From contig NZ_CP011773.1 in the NCBI RefSeq assembly GCF_001021385.1, forward strand, positions 310,001-374,000: 64,000 bases of DNA. The letters run 5' to 3'. The DNA comes from Mycobacterium sp. EPa45. GTDB lineage: Bacteria > Actinomycetota > Actinomycetes > Mycobacteriales > Mycobacteriaceae. The notes under the pieces were generated by a model, which was given only the letters and a program-made list of their open reading frames with translations, was not told the origin of the DNA and searched no databases. Positions 17,834 through 26,997 of the stretch are shown one piece after another (positions within the stretch are counted from its first letter, which is position 1; each line of letters begins with the position of its first letter). Made by a program: the position numbers and the translations under genes.

Positions 17834-18427
17834 ATGACATCCACGCCCGCCCGCATCGTCGCGGTCGCCGCAGCCCTGGCCACCACCGTCGTCGTCTCCT
17901 CCTGTAGCAAAACCGAGGAGCACAGCCAGCACACCACGTCGAGCCCGGCCAGCAGTGCGACGGTGGCCGCGCACAACGCCGACGATGTCATGTTCGCCCA
18001 GATGATGATCCCGCACCATCAGCAGGCGGTGGAGCTGGCCAACCTGGCGCCGCAGCACACCGACAACCAGGCGCTGCTCAAGCTGGCCTCGACCATCGCG
18101 GGTGAACAGCAGCCGGAGATCAATGCGATGAAAGCGCTACTGCTGCAGTGGGACGTCGACCCCGCGATGGGTGACCACAGCGGGCACGGCGCCGCGATGC
18201 AGGGCATGGTCGACGACGCGACGATGACCAAGCTCGAGTCGCTCAAAGGCCCCGAGTTCGACACACTGTGGCTGCAGGCGATGATCGGCCATCACCAGGG
18301 CGCCATCGAGATGGCCAAGGCCGAGATCGCCAACGGACAAAGCGCCGACATGACCACCATGGCCAAGTCCATGGTTACCGCGCAGCAGGCCGAGATCGAC
18401 CAGATGAAGCAGATGCTTGGAGGCTAA
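17834..18427 (+). CDS. DUF305 lipoprotein, probable copper-related
   Basis: A 197-residue lipoprotein: signal peptide with lipobox VVSSC (Cys24). The DUF305 domain is built of two Met/His-rich helical repeats, FAQMMIPHHQQAVELANLA and LQAMIGHHQGAIEMAKAEI, in the style of ferritin-like bundles. DUF305 proteins often accompany copper resistance genes and some bind copper. Here a CsoR-type operator precedes the gene and the CsoR-family repressor gene starts right after its stop, which points to extracytoplasmic copper binding. The role is inferred from context and family. Confidence 0.88.
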   Translation: MTSTPARIVAVAAALATTVVVSSCSKTEEHSQHTTSSPASSATVAAHNADDVMFAQMMIPHHQQAVELANLAPQHTDNQALLKLASTIAGEQQPEINAMKALLLQWDVDPAMGDHSGHGAAMQGMVDDATMTKLESLKGPEFDTLWLQAMIGHHQGAIEMAKAEIANGQSADMTTMAKSMVTAQQAEIDQMKQMLGG

Positions 18428-18718
18428 ATGACTGGTGCACACGGATATTCGGCGCGCAAGGACAACTACACCAAGCGATTGCGCCGCATCGAGGGCCAGG
18501 TCCGCGGCATCGCCAAGATGATCGACGAGGACAAGTACTGCATCGACGTGCTGACTCAGATCAGCGCCGTCAACAGTGCGCTGCAGTCGGTCGCCCTGGG
18601 CCTACTCGAGGAGCACCTCGGCCACTGCGTCAGCCATGCGGTCGCCGAGGGTGGCGACGAGGCGGAGAAGAAGCTGGCCGAGGCCTCGGCCGCGATCGCG
18701 CGCCTGGTCCGCTCCTGA
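18428..18718 (+). CDS. ricR: CsoR-family copper-sensing repressor (RicR/Rv0190-type)
   Basis: A 96-residue all-helical metal sensor. The Cu(I) ligand set is in place: Cys38 (DKYCID), His63 and Cys67 (EEHLGHC), with the 25- and 29-residue spacings known from CsoR. The N-terminal YTKRLRRIEGQVRGIAKMI segment is the family's DNA-binding signature. ATG follows the DUF305 stop without a gap. Position after ilvD and before the MFS gene equals Rv0190, known as RicR, which represses copper genes until Cu(I) binds. RicR rather than CsoR is judged from synteny. Confidence 0.85.
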   Translation: MTGAHGYSARKDNYTKRLRRIEGQVRGIAKMIDEDKYCIDVLTQISAVNSALQSVALGLLEEHLGHCVSHAVAEGGDEAEKKLAEASAAIARLVRS

Positions 18719-18791
18719 CGCCCCAGATCCGCGCCGTGCAACGCCGGACAACGTAAGCCCCGATCGGCACGCGAGCCGATACCGTGAACCG

Positions 18792-20000
18792 GTGCCCACA
18801 GTGCAGCGCACGTGGACACCGCGAGTCGCCACAGCGCTGGCCGTGCTGGCCGCCGCGGCGTTCATCTACGTCACCGCCGAGATCATGCCCGTTGGTGCGC
18901 TGCCCGCGATCGCGCGCGACCTGGATGTCAGCGAGGCAGTGGTGGGCACCCTGCTCGCCAGCTACGCCCTGGTTGCGGCGGTGGCCACGATGCCGTTGGT
19001 GCGATGGACGGCAACCTGGCCGCGACGGCGCACCCTGCTGTGGACGCTGGCCTGTCTGTCGGTCTCACAACTGATCTCCGCGCTGGCACCGACCTTCGCG
19101 GTGCTGGCCGTCGGCCGGGTCCTGTGCGCGCTGACCCATGGGCTGATGTGGTCGGTGATCGCCCCGATCGGTGCGCGCCTGGTGCCACCGAGTCACGCAG
19201 GCCGCGCCACCATGGCCGTCTACGTCGGCACAGGTCTGGCGTTGGTGGTCGGCAGCCCGCTGACCGCGGCGATGAGCGAGCTGTGGGGCTGGCGGCTGGC
19301 GGTCGGAGCCATCACCGCCGCGTCGGTAGTGGTGCTGGTCGCAGCGCGTTTTGCGTTGCCGGCGATGACGCTCACCGGCGCGGACGCCGGTGCCCCCGCA
19401 GGCCCGATTCGACACCACCGCAACCGGGCACTGGTGGTGCTGAGCGTGTTGACACTGGTGGGGGTCACCGCGCACTTCATCTCCTACACGTTCATCGTGG
19501 TGATCATCCGCGACGTGGTCGGCGTGCACGGCGCGCATCTGGCGTGGCTGCTCGCCGCGTACGGGGTGGCCGGACTGACCGGTATGGCGTTGTTGGCCCG
19601 CCCGGGGGACCGGCGGCCGAAGACGGCAGTGATGGGGTGCCTGGCCGGGTCGTCGCTGGCCTTCGCGGTGCTGGCCGCTCTCGGGTACCTCAATTGGCAC
19701 TCGGTGGCCGCGGCGGTGGCGATCGTGCTGTGGGGAGCGACTGCCAACGCGATGCCGCCGATGCTGCAGGCCGCCGCGATGCGGCACTCGCCGGAGGATC
19801 CCGACGGTGCCTCGGGGTTGTACGTGGCGTGTTTCCAGGTCGGCATCATGGCCGGATCGCTGAGCGGAGGACTGCTCTACCAACATGCCGGTGTACCGGC
19901 GATGCTCACCGCATCGGCGGGCCTGATGCTCGCCGCACTGGTGTGCGTGACGGTCAGCCGGGGCCTGTTCGCGGTCCGCCCGGCTACCAGCGGAAAGTAA
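18792..20000 (+). CDS. MFS transporter (Rv0191-type drug exporter)
   Basis: A 402-residue membrane protein with about 12 hydrophobic helices. N-terminal motifs IYVTAEIMPVGALPAIARDL and LASYALVAAVATMPLVRW are like the AraJ/Cmx group of drug and sugar exporters. The position behind the CsoR-family gene equals Rv0191. I chose GTG 18792 (VPTVQRTWTPR), which puts a short cytoplasmic tail before the first helix; upstream in-frame starts fall inside the repressor gene. The substrate is unknown. Confidence 0.85.
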   Translation: MPTVQRTWTPRVATALAVLAAAAFIYVTAEIMPVGALPAIARDLDVSEAVVGTLLASYALVAAVATMPLVRWTATWPRRRTLLWTLACLSVSQLISALAPTFAVLAVGRVLCALTHGLMWSVIAPIGARLVPPSHAGRATMAVYVGTGLALVVGSPLTAAMSELWGWRLAVGAITAASVVVLVAARFALPAMTLTGADAGAPAGPIRHHRNRALVVLSVLTLVGVTAHFISYTFIVVIIRDVVGVHGAHLAWLLAAYGVAGLTGMALLARPGDRRPKTAVMGCLAGSSLAFAVLAALGYLNWHSVAAAVAIVLWGATANAMPPMLQAAAMRHSPEDPDGASGLYVACFQVGIMAGSLSGGLLYQHAGVPAMLTASAGLMLAALVCVTVSRGLFAVRPATSGK

Positions 20001-20145
20001 CGCTTATCACCCCGGGCCCGACGATCTGCACAGTTCAGGGCAGTGACGGGGTTCAGGGCCAGGTTCGCTGGCGAATGAACTCCACGGGCGCACCCAGCGT
20101 GTTATGCGAGACTGGGTCAAAGTCGGCATCGAGGGAGCATTGGTT

Positions 20146-21177
20146 ATGACGCTGCGGGTGAAGGGGGCGATCGCCGCCACGCTGTGCGTGGTCGGAGTGG
20201 CCGCCGGAATCAGTCTCGGCAGCGGTTCGGCGCTCGCCGATCCAGACCAGGCGCCCGGCGATCCCGGGATCGTCGACGTGCCGCCGGCGCAGGTGCCCGC
20301 ACCCGATCCCTTTGCACCGCCACCGGCCGACCCGGCTGCTTTCCCGCCGCCCGCTCCGGCACCGGATCCCCTCGCGCCGCCGGTCAACCCGGTGGCCGCC
20401 CAGCAGGCCGCCGCGGCAGCCGGCGGACCCGTCAAGGGGCAGAATCCGACTCCTTACACCGGTGAACCGGTGTTCGCGCCGCCGACCTTCAACCCGGTCA
20501 ACGGCTCGATGGTCGGGGTGGCCAAGCCGATCATCATCAACTTCGTCCGGCCGATCGCCAACCGGCCGATGGCCGAGCAGGCCATCCACATCTCCTCGGT
20601 GCCGCCTGTTCCCGGTGCGTTCTACTGGCTGACCGACACCCAGGTGCGCTGGCGGCCCTACAACTTCTGGCCCGCGGGCACCGTGGTCAACATCGACGCC
20701 AGCGGCGCCAAGTCCAGCTTCCGCGTCGGCGACGCTCTGGTGGCCACCGCGGACAACGCCACCCATCAGATGACCGTCACCCGCAACGGCAAGCTCGAGC
20801 AGACTTTCCCGATGTCGATGGGTAAGCCCGGTCACGACACCCCGAACGGCACCTATTACGTGCTGGAGAAGTTCCCGGACATCGTGATGGACTCGGCCAC
20901 CTATGGCGTGCCGAGCACCTCACCGGACGGCTACAAGGTTCACGTCAAGCTTGCGGTCCGGATCGACAACCAGGGCAACTTCGTGCACAGCGCGCCGTGG
21001 TCGGTCGGCGACCAGGGCAAGCGCAACGTCAGCCACGGCTGCATCAACCTCAGCCAGGCGAATGCGCAATGGTTCTACGACAACTTCGGCAGCGGTGACC
21101 CGATCATCGTGAAGAACTCCGTCGGCACGTACAACAAGCCCGACGGCGCTGACGACTGGCAGTGGCAGCTGTCTTAG
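20146..21177 (+). CDS. L,D-transpeptidase (Rv0192-type)
   Basis: A 343-residue exported enzyme. After a signal peptide (to about ALADP) comes a Pro/Ala-rich linker of some 70 residues, an Ig-like domain ([19 protein letters not shown] to VVNIDASG) and the YkuD catalytic domain with [17 protein letters not shown], where the Cys is the nucleophile and the His its partner. These enzymes make 3-3 crosslinks in peptidoglycan and resist most beta-lactams except carbapenems. ATG 20146 is preceded by GAGGGAG; an ATG at 20104 lacks such a site. Order fits Rv0192. Confidence 0.9.
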   Translation: MTLRVKGAIAATLCVVGVAAGISLGSGSALADPDQAPGDPGIVDVPPAQVPAPDPFAPPPADPAAFPPPAPAPDPLAPPVNPVAAQQAAAAAGGPVKGQNPTPYTGEPVFAPPTFNPVNGSMVGVAKPIIINFVRPIANRPMAEQAIHISSVPPVPGAFYWLTDTQVRWRPYNFWPAGTVVNIDASGAKSSFRVGDALVATADNATHQMTVTRNGKLEQTFPMSMGKPGHDTPNGTYYVLEKFPDIVMDSATYGVPSTSPDGYKVHVKLAVRIDNQGNFVHSAPWSVGDQGKRNVSHGCINLSQANAQWFYDNFGSGDPIIVKNSVGTYNKPDGADDWQWQLS

Positions 21178-21229
21178 CCATATCGAGCCGGTCGCGGCTC
21201 AAAGGTTAAGCACAGCAACGGCCCTCACA

Positions 21230-22693
21230 ATGGGGTCCGTGCCGCCAACCACGTCGCCGACGCCGTCGCCTGCGCCAGCAGCACCCCTGCCGCAGCTGCC
21301 GGCGCCGGACATGCACCAGTACGCCCACGGAGTCTCCCTGCTGGGCGGCTGGTTGCCACTGACCATCGAAATCGTCGCCGCCATCACGCTGCTCGTCGCC
21401 ATGGGATGGCGGCGGACCCGGCGCTGGTGGATGGTGTGGTTGCCGGTCTGCGTCGTGATCGGCGTGGTCGGCGCGCTGGCCGCGCGCACCTACGTCAACT
21501 CCGAAGGCCTGGCCTCGGACCCGGCGCCCTTCTATTTGTGGGTCTGGATAGGGGTTTTCGCCGCCGGAGTCGCGGTGGCGGTGCTGGGCTGGCGGGGGAA
21601 TTCCTGGTGGCGACGCGGTGTCGCGCTCCTTGCGATTCCGTTGACTCTGGCGACGGCGCTGCTCGCGCTCAACAAGTGGGTCGGCTACTACCCGAGCGTG
21701 CAGGCGGCATGGGGGGCGCTGACGGCCGGGCCGCTACCGAACCAGATCGATGCCGCCGACCTGGCCGGCCTGCGGAACACCATGCAGACCACCGGAAAGC
21801 TGGTCGAGGTGGACATCGGTTCCGAGGCAAGCGGATTCAAGCACCGCAGTGAATACGTCTACCTGCCGCCTGCCTGGTTCGCCGGACCCACTCCGCCGCG
21901 GCTGCCGGTGGTGATGATGGTCGCCGGTGAGTTCAACACCCCGGCGGACTGGATGCGCAGCGGCAATGTGATGCCCATCATCGACGGCTACGGGCAGAGC
22001 CACGGCGGCCAGGCGCCCATCTTCGTCTTCGTCGACTCCGGTGGCAGTTTCAACAACGACACCGAATGCGTCAACGGTCCCCGCGGGGACTCCGCCGACC
22101 ATCTCACCAAGGACGTCCGGCCTTATGTCGTCGACCATTTCGGCGCTTCCGACCAGGCCGTCAACTGGGCGGTGGTCGGGTGGTCGATGGGCGGCACCTG
22201 CGCAGTCGACCTGACCGTGATGCATCCGGAGCTGTTCAGCACGTTCGAGGACATCGCCGGCGACCACGGGCCGACGGCCGGCACCAAGGACCAGACGATC
22301 GGCCGGCTCTACGGCGGCAACGCCGCGGCCTGGGGCCAGTTCGACCCGCGCACCGTCATGCTCAAACACGGTCCTTATCAAGGTGTCTCGGGCTGGTTCG
22401 AGGACACCGTCAAACCTGCGAACACCGCGTCGCCCTATGGCAATGGCGGTGGGCACCGGCCGCAATCCGATGCGCCAGCCGGGTTCGGCGGCCACGACGA
22501 GTTCCGTGACTCCGACGAGGCCGGCGCGGCTGACGATCTGTGCGCGACGGCGCAGACCGTCGGTATCTCCTGCTCGGTGCATCGCATCATCAGCTTCCAC
22601 ACCTGGCAGTTCGCCGAGCGGGCGTTCTCCGATGCACTGCCGTGGCTGGCTACCCAGATCAAGACACCCGGTGCGACGGACTCGCCGGCCTGA
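21230..22693 (+). CDS. Membrane-anchored esterase (antigen 85/FrmB-like fold)
   Basis: A 487-residue protein. A Pro-rich head (residues 3-27) is followed by three to four membrane helices up to about 150, then an extracytoplasmic esterase domain. The nucleophile elbow is VVGWSMGGTCAVDLTVMHP, the oxyanion region VVMMVAGEFNTPADWM, and a late His lies in ISFHTWQFA. The domain is of the putative esterase/mycolyltransferase type, so a cell-envelope acyl ester is a plausible substrate. The stop is only 4 bp before a 36-bp repeat array. Confidence 0.78.
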   Translation: MGSVPPTTSPTPSPAPAAPLPQLPAPDMHQYAHGVSLLGGWLPLTIEIVAAITLLVAMGWRRTRRWWMVWLPVCVVIGVVGALAARTYVNSEGLASDPAPFYLWVWIGVFAAGVAVAVLGWRGNSWWRRGVALLAIPLTLATALLALNKWVGYYPSVQAAWGALTAGPLPNQIDAADLAGLRNTMQTTGKLVEVDIGSEASGFKHRSEYVYLPPAWFAGPTPPRLPVVMMVAGEFNTPADWMRSGNVMPIIDGYGQSHGGQAPIFVFVDSGGSFNNDTECVNGPRGDSADHLTKDVRPYVVDHFGASDQAVNWAVVGWSMGGTCAVDLTVMHPELFSTFEDIAGDHGPTAGTKDQTIGRLYGGNAAAWGQFDPRTVMLKHGPYQGVSGWFEDTVKPANTASPYGNGGGHRPQSDAPAGFGGHDEFRDSDEAGAADDLCATAQTVGISCSVHRIISFHTWQFAERAFSDALPWLATQIKTPGATDSPA

Positions 22694-22697
22694 TGCC

Positions 22698-22805
22698 CTT
22701 CGCAGGGTCGCTACGCTCCTGCCCTCCGCCTAACATTCCCGGGTCGCTACGCTCCTGCCCTACGCCTAACATTCCCGGGTCGCTTCGCTCCTGCCCTCCG
22801 GCTGG
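22698..22805. repeat. Three tandem copies of a 36-bp GC-rich repeat
   Basis: Copies at 22698-22733 (left edge diverged), 22734-22769 and 22770-22805. The core is ATTCCCGGGTCGCT-n-CGCTCCTGCCC. The array starts just behind the esterase stop and forms the last 17 codons and stop codon of the convergent MFS gene. The same unit occurs at 53614 and 42208. Confidence 0.85.
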
Positions 22806-23985
22806 CGCCGACGGCTGCCGCGCCCAGGCAGGCCAGCGCAACGATCGTGGCGAACCACGGGAACACCTGCGCCAGTGGCCATTTGGTGGCAGCCCAGCCC
22901 GCCGCGATCGTCGGCAGCGCCATCGCGGTGTAGGCCAGCAGGTAGAACGCCGACATCGTCTCGCCGCGGCGATCGGACGGCACCACATCGGACAGGTGGC
23001 GCAGCGAACCGCCGAAGCCGAGTCCGAACGTCGCACCCAGCAGTGCGGCCGCGGCGAACACCAACGGCCAGCGGTGGGTGAGCAGCACCGGGATTGTGAG
23101 CAGCAGCGCGACGGCCATGCCGATATCGCCGATCACTGCGGATCGCCGGGCCGGGACCCGGGTGGCAACCAGCTGCGCCATGGCCGCGGCGAACGCCGTC
23201 ACCCCGACCACCCCGCCACCGAACACCAGATTGTGGATGTGGGTCTGCTGTGCGGCCAGCGACGGGTACAGCGACAGCAGCACACCGAGGACCGACCAGG
23301 ACGCCATCGCGCCCAGGGCGGCGAACCAGAAGTCGTCGCGGATCTGCGGCGGCACAGCGGGTTTGCTGATCCGGATGCGGCCACCGGTGCGGCCGGTGTG
23401 GGTCTCCCGCAGTGCGACCACACCGATGCCGACGATCGCGCACACCACCGCGACGACGGCGTAAGGGGTGCGCAGCGGATGCGCGACGTACTGCGCCAGC
23501 AGCGACGAGCCGACGATGGCCACCGTCATGCCGATGTTGAAGCTGACGCCGCTGAGCTGGCCGGAGCGCACGCCGTGCTGCGGTCGCAGATCGAGCAGCG
23601 CCGCGGCGGCGGCGACCACGATCGAGCCGACTGCCGCGCCGTGGATGGTGCGGGCCAGCAAGAGCATCTCGATGCTGTCGGCGATCAGAAAGATGCCCAG
23701 TCCGGCGATCAACGCGATCAGCGCGCCCAGCAGCACGGGCTTTCGGCCCACGACATCGGAGATCCGGCCGGACACCAGGACCGCGGCCAGCGCGGCGAAC
23801 GCGTAGACCGCGAACACGATGGTGGTGGCCAGCGGCGAGAGGTGCCAGTTCGATTCGTAGATACCGTACAGCGGCGCGGGCAGGCCCGAGACGCCGAGCG
23901 CAACGCCGCTGAGCACGAGCAGCAGGGGGTACGCCCAGCGCTGGCCGGTGACGTGGCCGGCGGGTGCCTCGTGCACACAAGTCAT
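22747..23985 (-). CDS. MFS transporter controlled by the adjacent ArsR-like regulator
   Basis: A 412-residue transporter with about 12 helices; the MFS loop motif GRISDVVGRKPVLLGALI lies between helices 2 and 3. I chose ATG 23985, which has GGGAG 7 nt upstream; ATGs at 24012 and 24021 would put the start inside an operator-like repeat. The last 17 residues (RRAGAKRPGNVRRRAGA) and the stop codon come from the 36-bp repeat array, so the original C-terminus has been replaced or extended. The partner regulator is divergent. Likely a drug or metabolite efflux pump. Confidence 0.85.
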   Translation of the reverse strand: MTCVHEAPAGHVTGQRWAYPLLLVLSGVALGVSGLPAPLYGIYESNWHLSPLATTIVFAVYAFAALAAVLVSGRISDVVGRKPVLLGALIALIAGLGIFLIADSIEMLLLARTIHGAAVGSIVVAAAAALLDLRPQHGVRSGQLSGVSFNIGMTVAIVGSSLLAQYVAHPLRTPYAVVAVVCAIVGIGVVALRETHTGRTGGRIRISKPAVPPQIRDDFWFAALGAMASWSVLGVLLSLYPSLAAQQTHIHNLVFGGGVVGVTAFAAAMAQLVATRVPARRSAVIGDIGMAVALLLTIPVLLTHRWPLVFAAAALLGATFGLGFGGSLRHLSDVVPSDRRGETMSAFYLLAYTAMALPTIAAGWAATKWPLAQVFPWFATIVALACLGAAAVGASRRAGAKRPGNVRRRAGA

Positions 23986-23999
23986 GAGGACTCCCGGTA

Positions 24000-24017
24000 G
24001 TTTGATGGTCATCGAAC
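24000..24017. promoter_or_regulatory. Operator copy 1 (imperfect 7-4-7 inverted repeat)
   Basis: GTTTGAT and ATCGAAC flank 4 bp. It copies the perfect site at 24037 with one mismatch and the same spacing. It lies 14 bp before the MFS start codon, where it would block transcription or translation. Confidence 0.65.
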
Positions 24018-24036
24018 CCATTCGAGCGTACGCTAG

Positions 24037-24054
24037 GTTTGATGTCGATCAAAC
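24037..24054. promoter_or_regulatory. Operator copy 2 (perfect 7-4-7 inverted repeat)
   Basis: GTTTGAT and ATCAAAC flank GTCG. Its centre is 37 bp from that of copy 1. Both are in the divergent promoter between the MFS gene and the ArsR-like gene, so this regulator is the natural candidate to bind. Confidence 0.7.
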
Positions 24055-24089
24055 TTCGCAGGCCGTGACGGCGGACACAGGAGACAACC

Positions 24090-24431
24090 GTGGTTGAGGT
24101 GGAGGCATTCCACGCCGATAGCTACCCCGTGCATCCGGTCGGCTCCGTGCACCAGGTGCTCGCCGCCCTACAAGACCCGGCGCGGCTGGAGATGATCCGG
24201 CGGCTGCGTAACGCGGGCGGCCCGCTGCAATGCAGTGCGCTCTACGACGGCATCAACAAGTCCACCGCAACCCACCACTTCAAGATCTTGCGCGAGGCCG
24301 GCCTGCTCGAGCGACTGGTCCTCGGCGGACTGACCCATCAGCGGCTGCGCACCGAAGAGGTCGACGAGGCGCTGCCGGGTCTGCTGGCTTCGGTGGTCGG
24401 TGGTGCCAACCGCGAAGCGGCTGTGCGCTGA
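24090..24431 (+). CDS. ArsR-like winged-helix regulator
   Basis: A 113-residue helix-turn-helix protein: VLAALQDPARLEMIRRLRNAGG, then LYDGINKSTATHHFKILREAGLLER as recognition region and a short wing. The metal-site motif ELCVCD of classical ArsR/SmtB sensors is absent, so it likely senses an organic ligand. GTG 24090 is preceded by AGGAG. It is divergent from the MFS pump, and two matching inverted repeats lie between them, giving a simple ligand-induced efflux module. Confidence 0.85.
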   Translation: MVEVEAFHADSYPVHPVGSVHQVLAALQDPARLEMIRRLRNAGGPLQCSALYDGINKSTATHHFKILREAGLLERLVLGGLTHQRLRTEEVDEALPGLLASVVGGANREAAVR

Positions 24432-24432
24432 G

Positions 24433-24948
24433 CTACCAGCTGCCTCGGTGAACCACCTCGTCGAATGGGCGGCGATTGGGCTTGCGGATGGGAACGAGCG
24501 GGCGATCGGCGGGATATCCCAGGCCGAGTAGATAGGCGACCAGGTAGCCCTCGGGCACACCCAGGATCGCCCGGGCTTTGTCCTGATCGCCGATCGCCGA
24601 GTGCCCGGTGCCGACGCCGAGATTGGTGGCGGCGATGGCCATCGCCATGGTGGCCTGCCCCAGGTCGTACTGGTCGACCAGCCTGGTCCGCTCATCCGGT
24701 GGCTCGGGTATGACCAGGCCGATCGCGGCCTGAGCCTTCGCGATATGGGTGGCGCCCACCCAAACCGTCGAAAGATCCTGCAGTACCGCTGGATCGGTGA
24801 CGATGACGAAATCCCAGTGCTGATTGTTACGAGCCGACGGGGAACGCCACCCGGCTTCGAGGATCTGGTGGACGTCGTCGTCCGGGATCGGAGTCGAGGT
24901 GTAGCTGCGGACATTTCGTCGCGCGCGGATGGCGTCCCAGGCGTCCAC
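24433..24948 (-). CDS. Nitroreductase family protein
   Basis: A 171-residue FMN-dependent oxidoreductase of the nitroreductase fold: AIRARRNVRSYTSTPIPDDD at the start, the FMN-contact AGWRSPSARNNQHWDFVIV, and the later LGVGTGHSAIGD and LGVPEGYLVAYLLGLGYP. It would reduce nitroaromatics, quinones or flavins. It starts at GTG 24948, 6 nt after the stop of zmp1 on the same strand, so it is probably the second gene of that operon. The stop is 1 bp from the convergent ArsR-like gene. Confidence 0.85.
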   Translation of the reverse strand: MDAWDAIRARRNVRSYTSTPIPDDDVHQILEAGWRSPSARNNQHWDFVIVTDPAVLQDLSTVWVGATHIAKAQAAIGLVIPEPPDERTRLVDQYDLGQATMAMAIAATNLGVGTGHSAIGDQDKARAILGVPEGYLVAYLLGLGYPADRPLVPIRKPNRRPFDEVVHRGSW

Positions 24949-24954
24949 GCGTGT

Positions 24955-26931
24955 CTAGCTCCAGATCCGCACGCGCCGGTCGGGTTCCAGGTACAGCTCG
25001 TCGTCCTCGCTGACCTCGAACGCCTCGTAGAAGGCGTCCATATTGCGGATGACACCATTGCAGCGGAACTCCGGTGGTGAGTGTGGGTCGGTAGCGAGGC
25101 GCCGAATCGCTTCGGCTTCACGGGATTTCGTGCGCCATACCTGCGCCCACCCGAAGAACACCCGCTGCTGGCCGGTCAGCCCGTCGATCACCGGTGCGGG
25201 CTTGCCCTCCAGCGAGAGTTCGTAGGCGAGCAGCGCGATCGACAGCCCACCGAGGTCGCCGATGTTCTCACCGACGGTGAACGCGCCGTTGACATGATGC
25301 GAGGGCTCAAGGCCGCGCGGCACGAACGCCTCGTACTGCTCGATGAGTTGCTTGGTCCGCGTGCCGAATTCGGCGCGGTCCGCGTCGGTCCACCAGTCGA
25401 CGAGGTTGCCGTCGCCGTCGTACTTGGCGCCCTGATCGTCGAAGCCGTGGCCGATCTCGTGGCCGATCACCGCCCCGATCCCGCCGTAGTTCGCGGCATC
25501 GTCGGCGTCGGCGTCGAAGAACGGCGGCTGCAGGATCGCCGCGGGGAAGACGATCTCGTTCATGCCCGGGTTGTAGTAGGCGTTGACCGTCTGCGGGGTC
25601 ATGAACCACTCGTCGCGATCGACCGGGCCGCCCAGTTTGGCCAGCTCGCGGGCGTGTTCCACCTCAGCACCGCGAATCACGTTGCCATACAGGTCGTTAC
25701 GATCGATCACCAGCGTCGAGTAGTCTCGCCACTTCTTGGGATAGCCGATCTTCGCGGTGAACTTGTCCAGCTTGGCCAGCGCCCGCTGGCGGGTCTCCGG
25801 TGTCATCCACTCCAGGTCGTTGATGCTGACCCGGTAGGCCTCCCGCAGGTTGTCGACGAGCACGTCCATGCGGGCCTTGGCATCCGGCGGGAAGTGCTGC
25901 TCGACGTACACGCGCCCGACCGCATCGCCCATCAGGGCTTCCACCAGTGACACCGCGCGCTTCCAGCGTTCGCGGATCTGCTCGGTGCCCGACAGCGTCC
26001 GGCCGTAGAAGTCGAAGTTCGCCTCGACCACCGCGTTCGTGAGGTAGGCGGCGCGGGCGTTGATCAGCCGCCAGCGCGCCCAGTCCTGCCAGTCGGCGAA
26101 GTCGTGGCTCGACCACAGCTCTGCGAAGGCCGTCAGGTAATCCGGCTGGCGCACAACGAGTTCGGCCACGGCATCCGGCGAGGTGCCCAGGGCGCCGACC
26201 CAGCCTGCCCAGTCGAAGCCGGGTGCCTCGGTAGACAGGTCGGTGAACGCGCGCAGGTTGTAGGTCAGGTCGGCGTCGCGGCGCTTGACGACATCCCAGT
26301 GCGCGGCAGCGAGTTTGGTCTCCAGTGTGACGATCCGCGCGGCACGCTCGGTGTGGTCATCGGGCGTGCCGCCCAACACGAGGGCGAACATCGTGGCGAT
26401 GTGGGCCGGGTAGGCGCCCAGGATCGCGGCGTGCTGATCGTCGCGGTAATACGACTCGTCGGGCAGCCCGAGCCCGGATTGCGTGACGTGCACCAGGTAG
26501 CGCGAGGAGTTCTTCGAATCGGTGTCGATGTAGAGCCCGACACCACCTCCGACGCCGGTGCGCTGCAGCGCGCCGATCACGGCGGCCAGTGCGGCCGGGT
26601 CGGCCGCGGCGTCGATGTGGGCGAGCTCGTCGAGCAGCGGCTGCACGCCGCGGCGCTCGACAGCCTCGGCGTCCAGGAAGCTGGCGTACAGATCGCCGAT
26701 GCGCTGCTCGTCCGTACCATCTGGACCGCTCGCCTGAGTGATCAGCTCACGGACCTGCTCCTCGGCCCGGTCGTACAACGTCCGGAACGCGCCGTCGGTC
26801 GCCCGGTCACCGGGGATGGTGTACTCGGCGAGCCAACGCCCGTTGACGTGGCCGAACAGATCGTCTTGAGGGCGAATCTGGGCCTCGACGTGGGACAAGT
26901 CGATACCCGAGCGCAGCGTTTGAACCGTCAC
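24955..26931 (-). CDS. zmp1: M13-family zinc metalloprotease Zmp1
   Basis: A 658-residue neprilysin-type endopeptidase, close to Rv0198c in length. The zinc site is IGHEIGHGFDDQGAKYD with the third ligand Glu in ENIGDLGG; the substrate-binding NAYYNPGMNEIVFPAAIL stretch and the long N-terminal helical domain (QDDLFGHVNGRWL) are typical. The C-terminus ends RRVRIWS. There is no classical signal peptide; Zmp1 of M. tuberculosis is nonetheless found outside the cell and dampens inflammasome activation. GTG 26931 (VTVQTLRSGID) was chosen; the longer reading upstream overlaps the divergent gene. Confidence 0.92.
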   Translation of the reverse strand: MTVQTLRSGIDLSHVEAQIRPQDDLFGHVNGRWLAEYTIPGDRATDGAFRTLYDRAEEQVRELITQASGPDGTDEQRIGDLYASFLDAEAVERRGVQPLLDELAHIDAAADPAALAAVIGALQRTGVGGGVGLYIDTDSKNSSRYLVHVTQSGLGLPDESYYRDDQHAAILGAYPAHIATMFALVLGGTPDDHTERAARIVTLETKLAAAHWDVVKRRDADLTYNLRAFTDLSTEAPGFDWAGWVGALGTSPDAVAELVVRQPDYLTAFAELWSSHDFADWQDWARWRLINARAAYLTNAVVEANFDFYGRTLSGTEQIRERWKRAVSLVEALMGDAVGRVYVEQHFPPDAKARMDVLVDNLREAYRVSINDLEWMTPETRQRALAKLDKFTAKIGYPKKWRDYSTLVIDRNDLYGNVIRGAEVEHARELAKLGGPVDRDEWFMTPQTVNAYYNPGMNEIVFPAAILQPPFFDADADDAANYGGIGAVIGHEIGHGFDDQGAKYDGDGNLVDWWTDADRAEFGTRTKQLIEQYEAFVPRGLEPSHHVNGAFTVGENIGDLGGLSIALLAYELSLEGKPAPVIDGLTGQQRVFFGWAQVWRTKSREAEAIRRLATDPHSPPEFRCNGVIRNMDAFYEAFEVSEDDELYLEPDRRVRIWS

Positions 26932-26997
26932 CCAACCATCCTTACCAGAGGTCCGGCCGCAGCGTCCGGCCCGGAGGCGGCCCGGTAACCTCGCTTC

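Noticed and set aside
22698..22805. 36-bp repeats as a CRISPR array
   Set aside because: The units are directly tandem without spacers, lie in coding sequence at other loci, and no cas gene is present.
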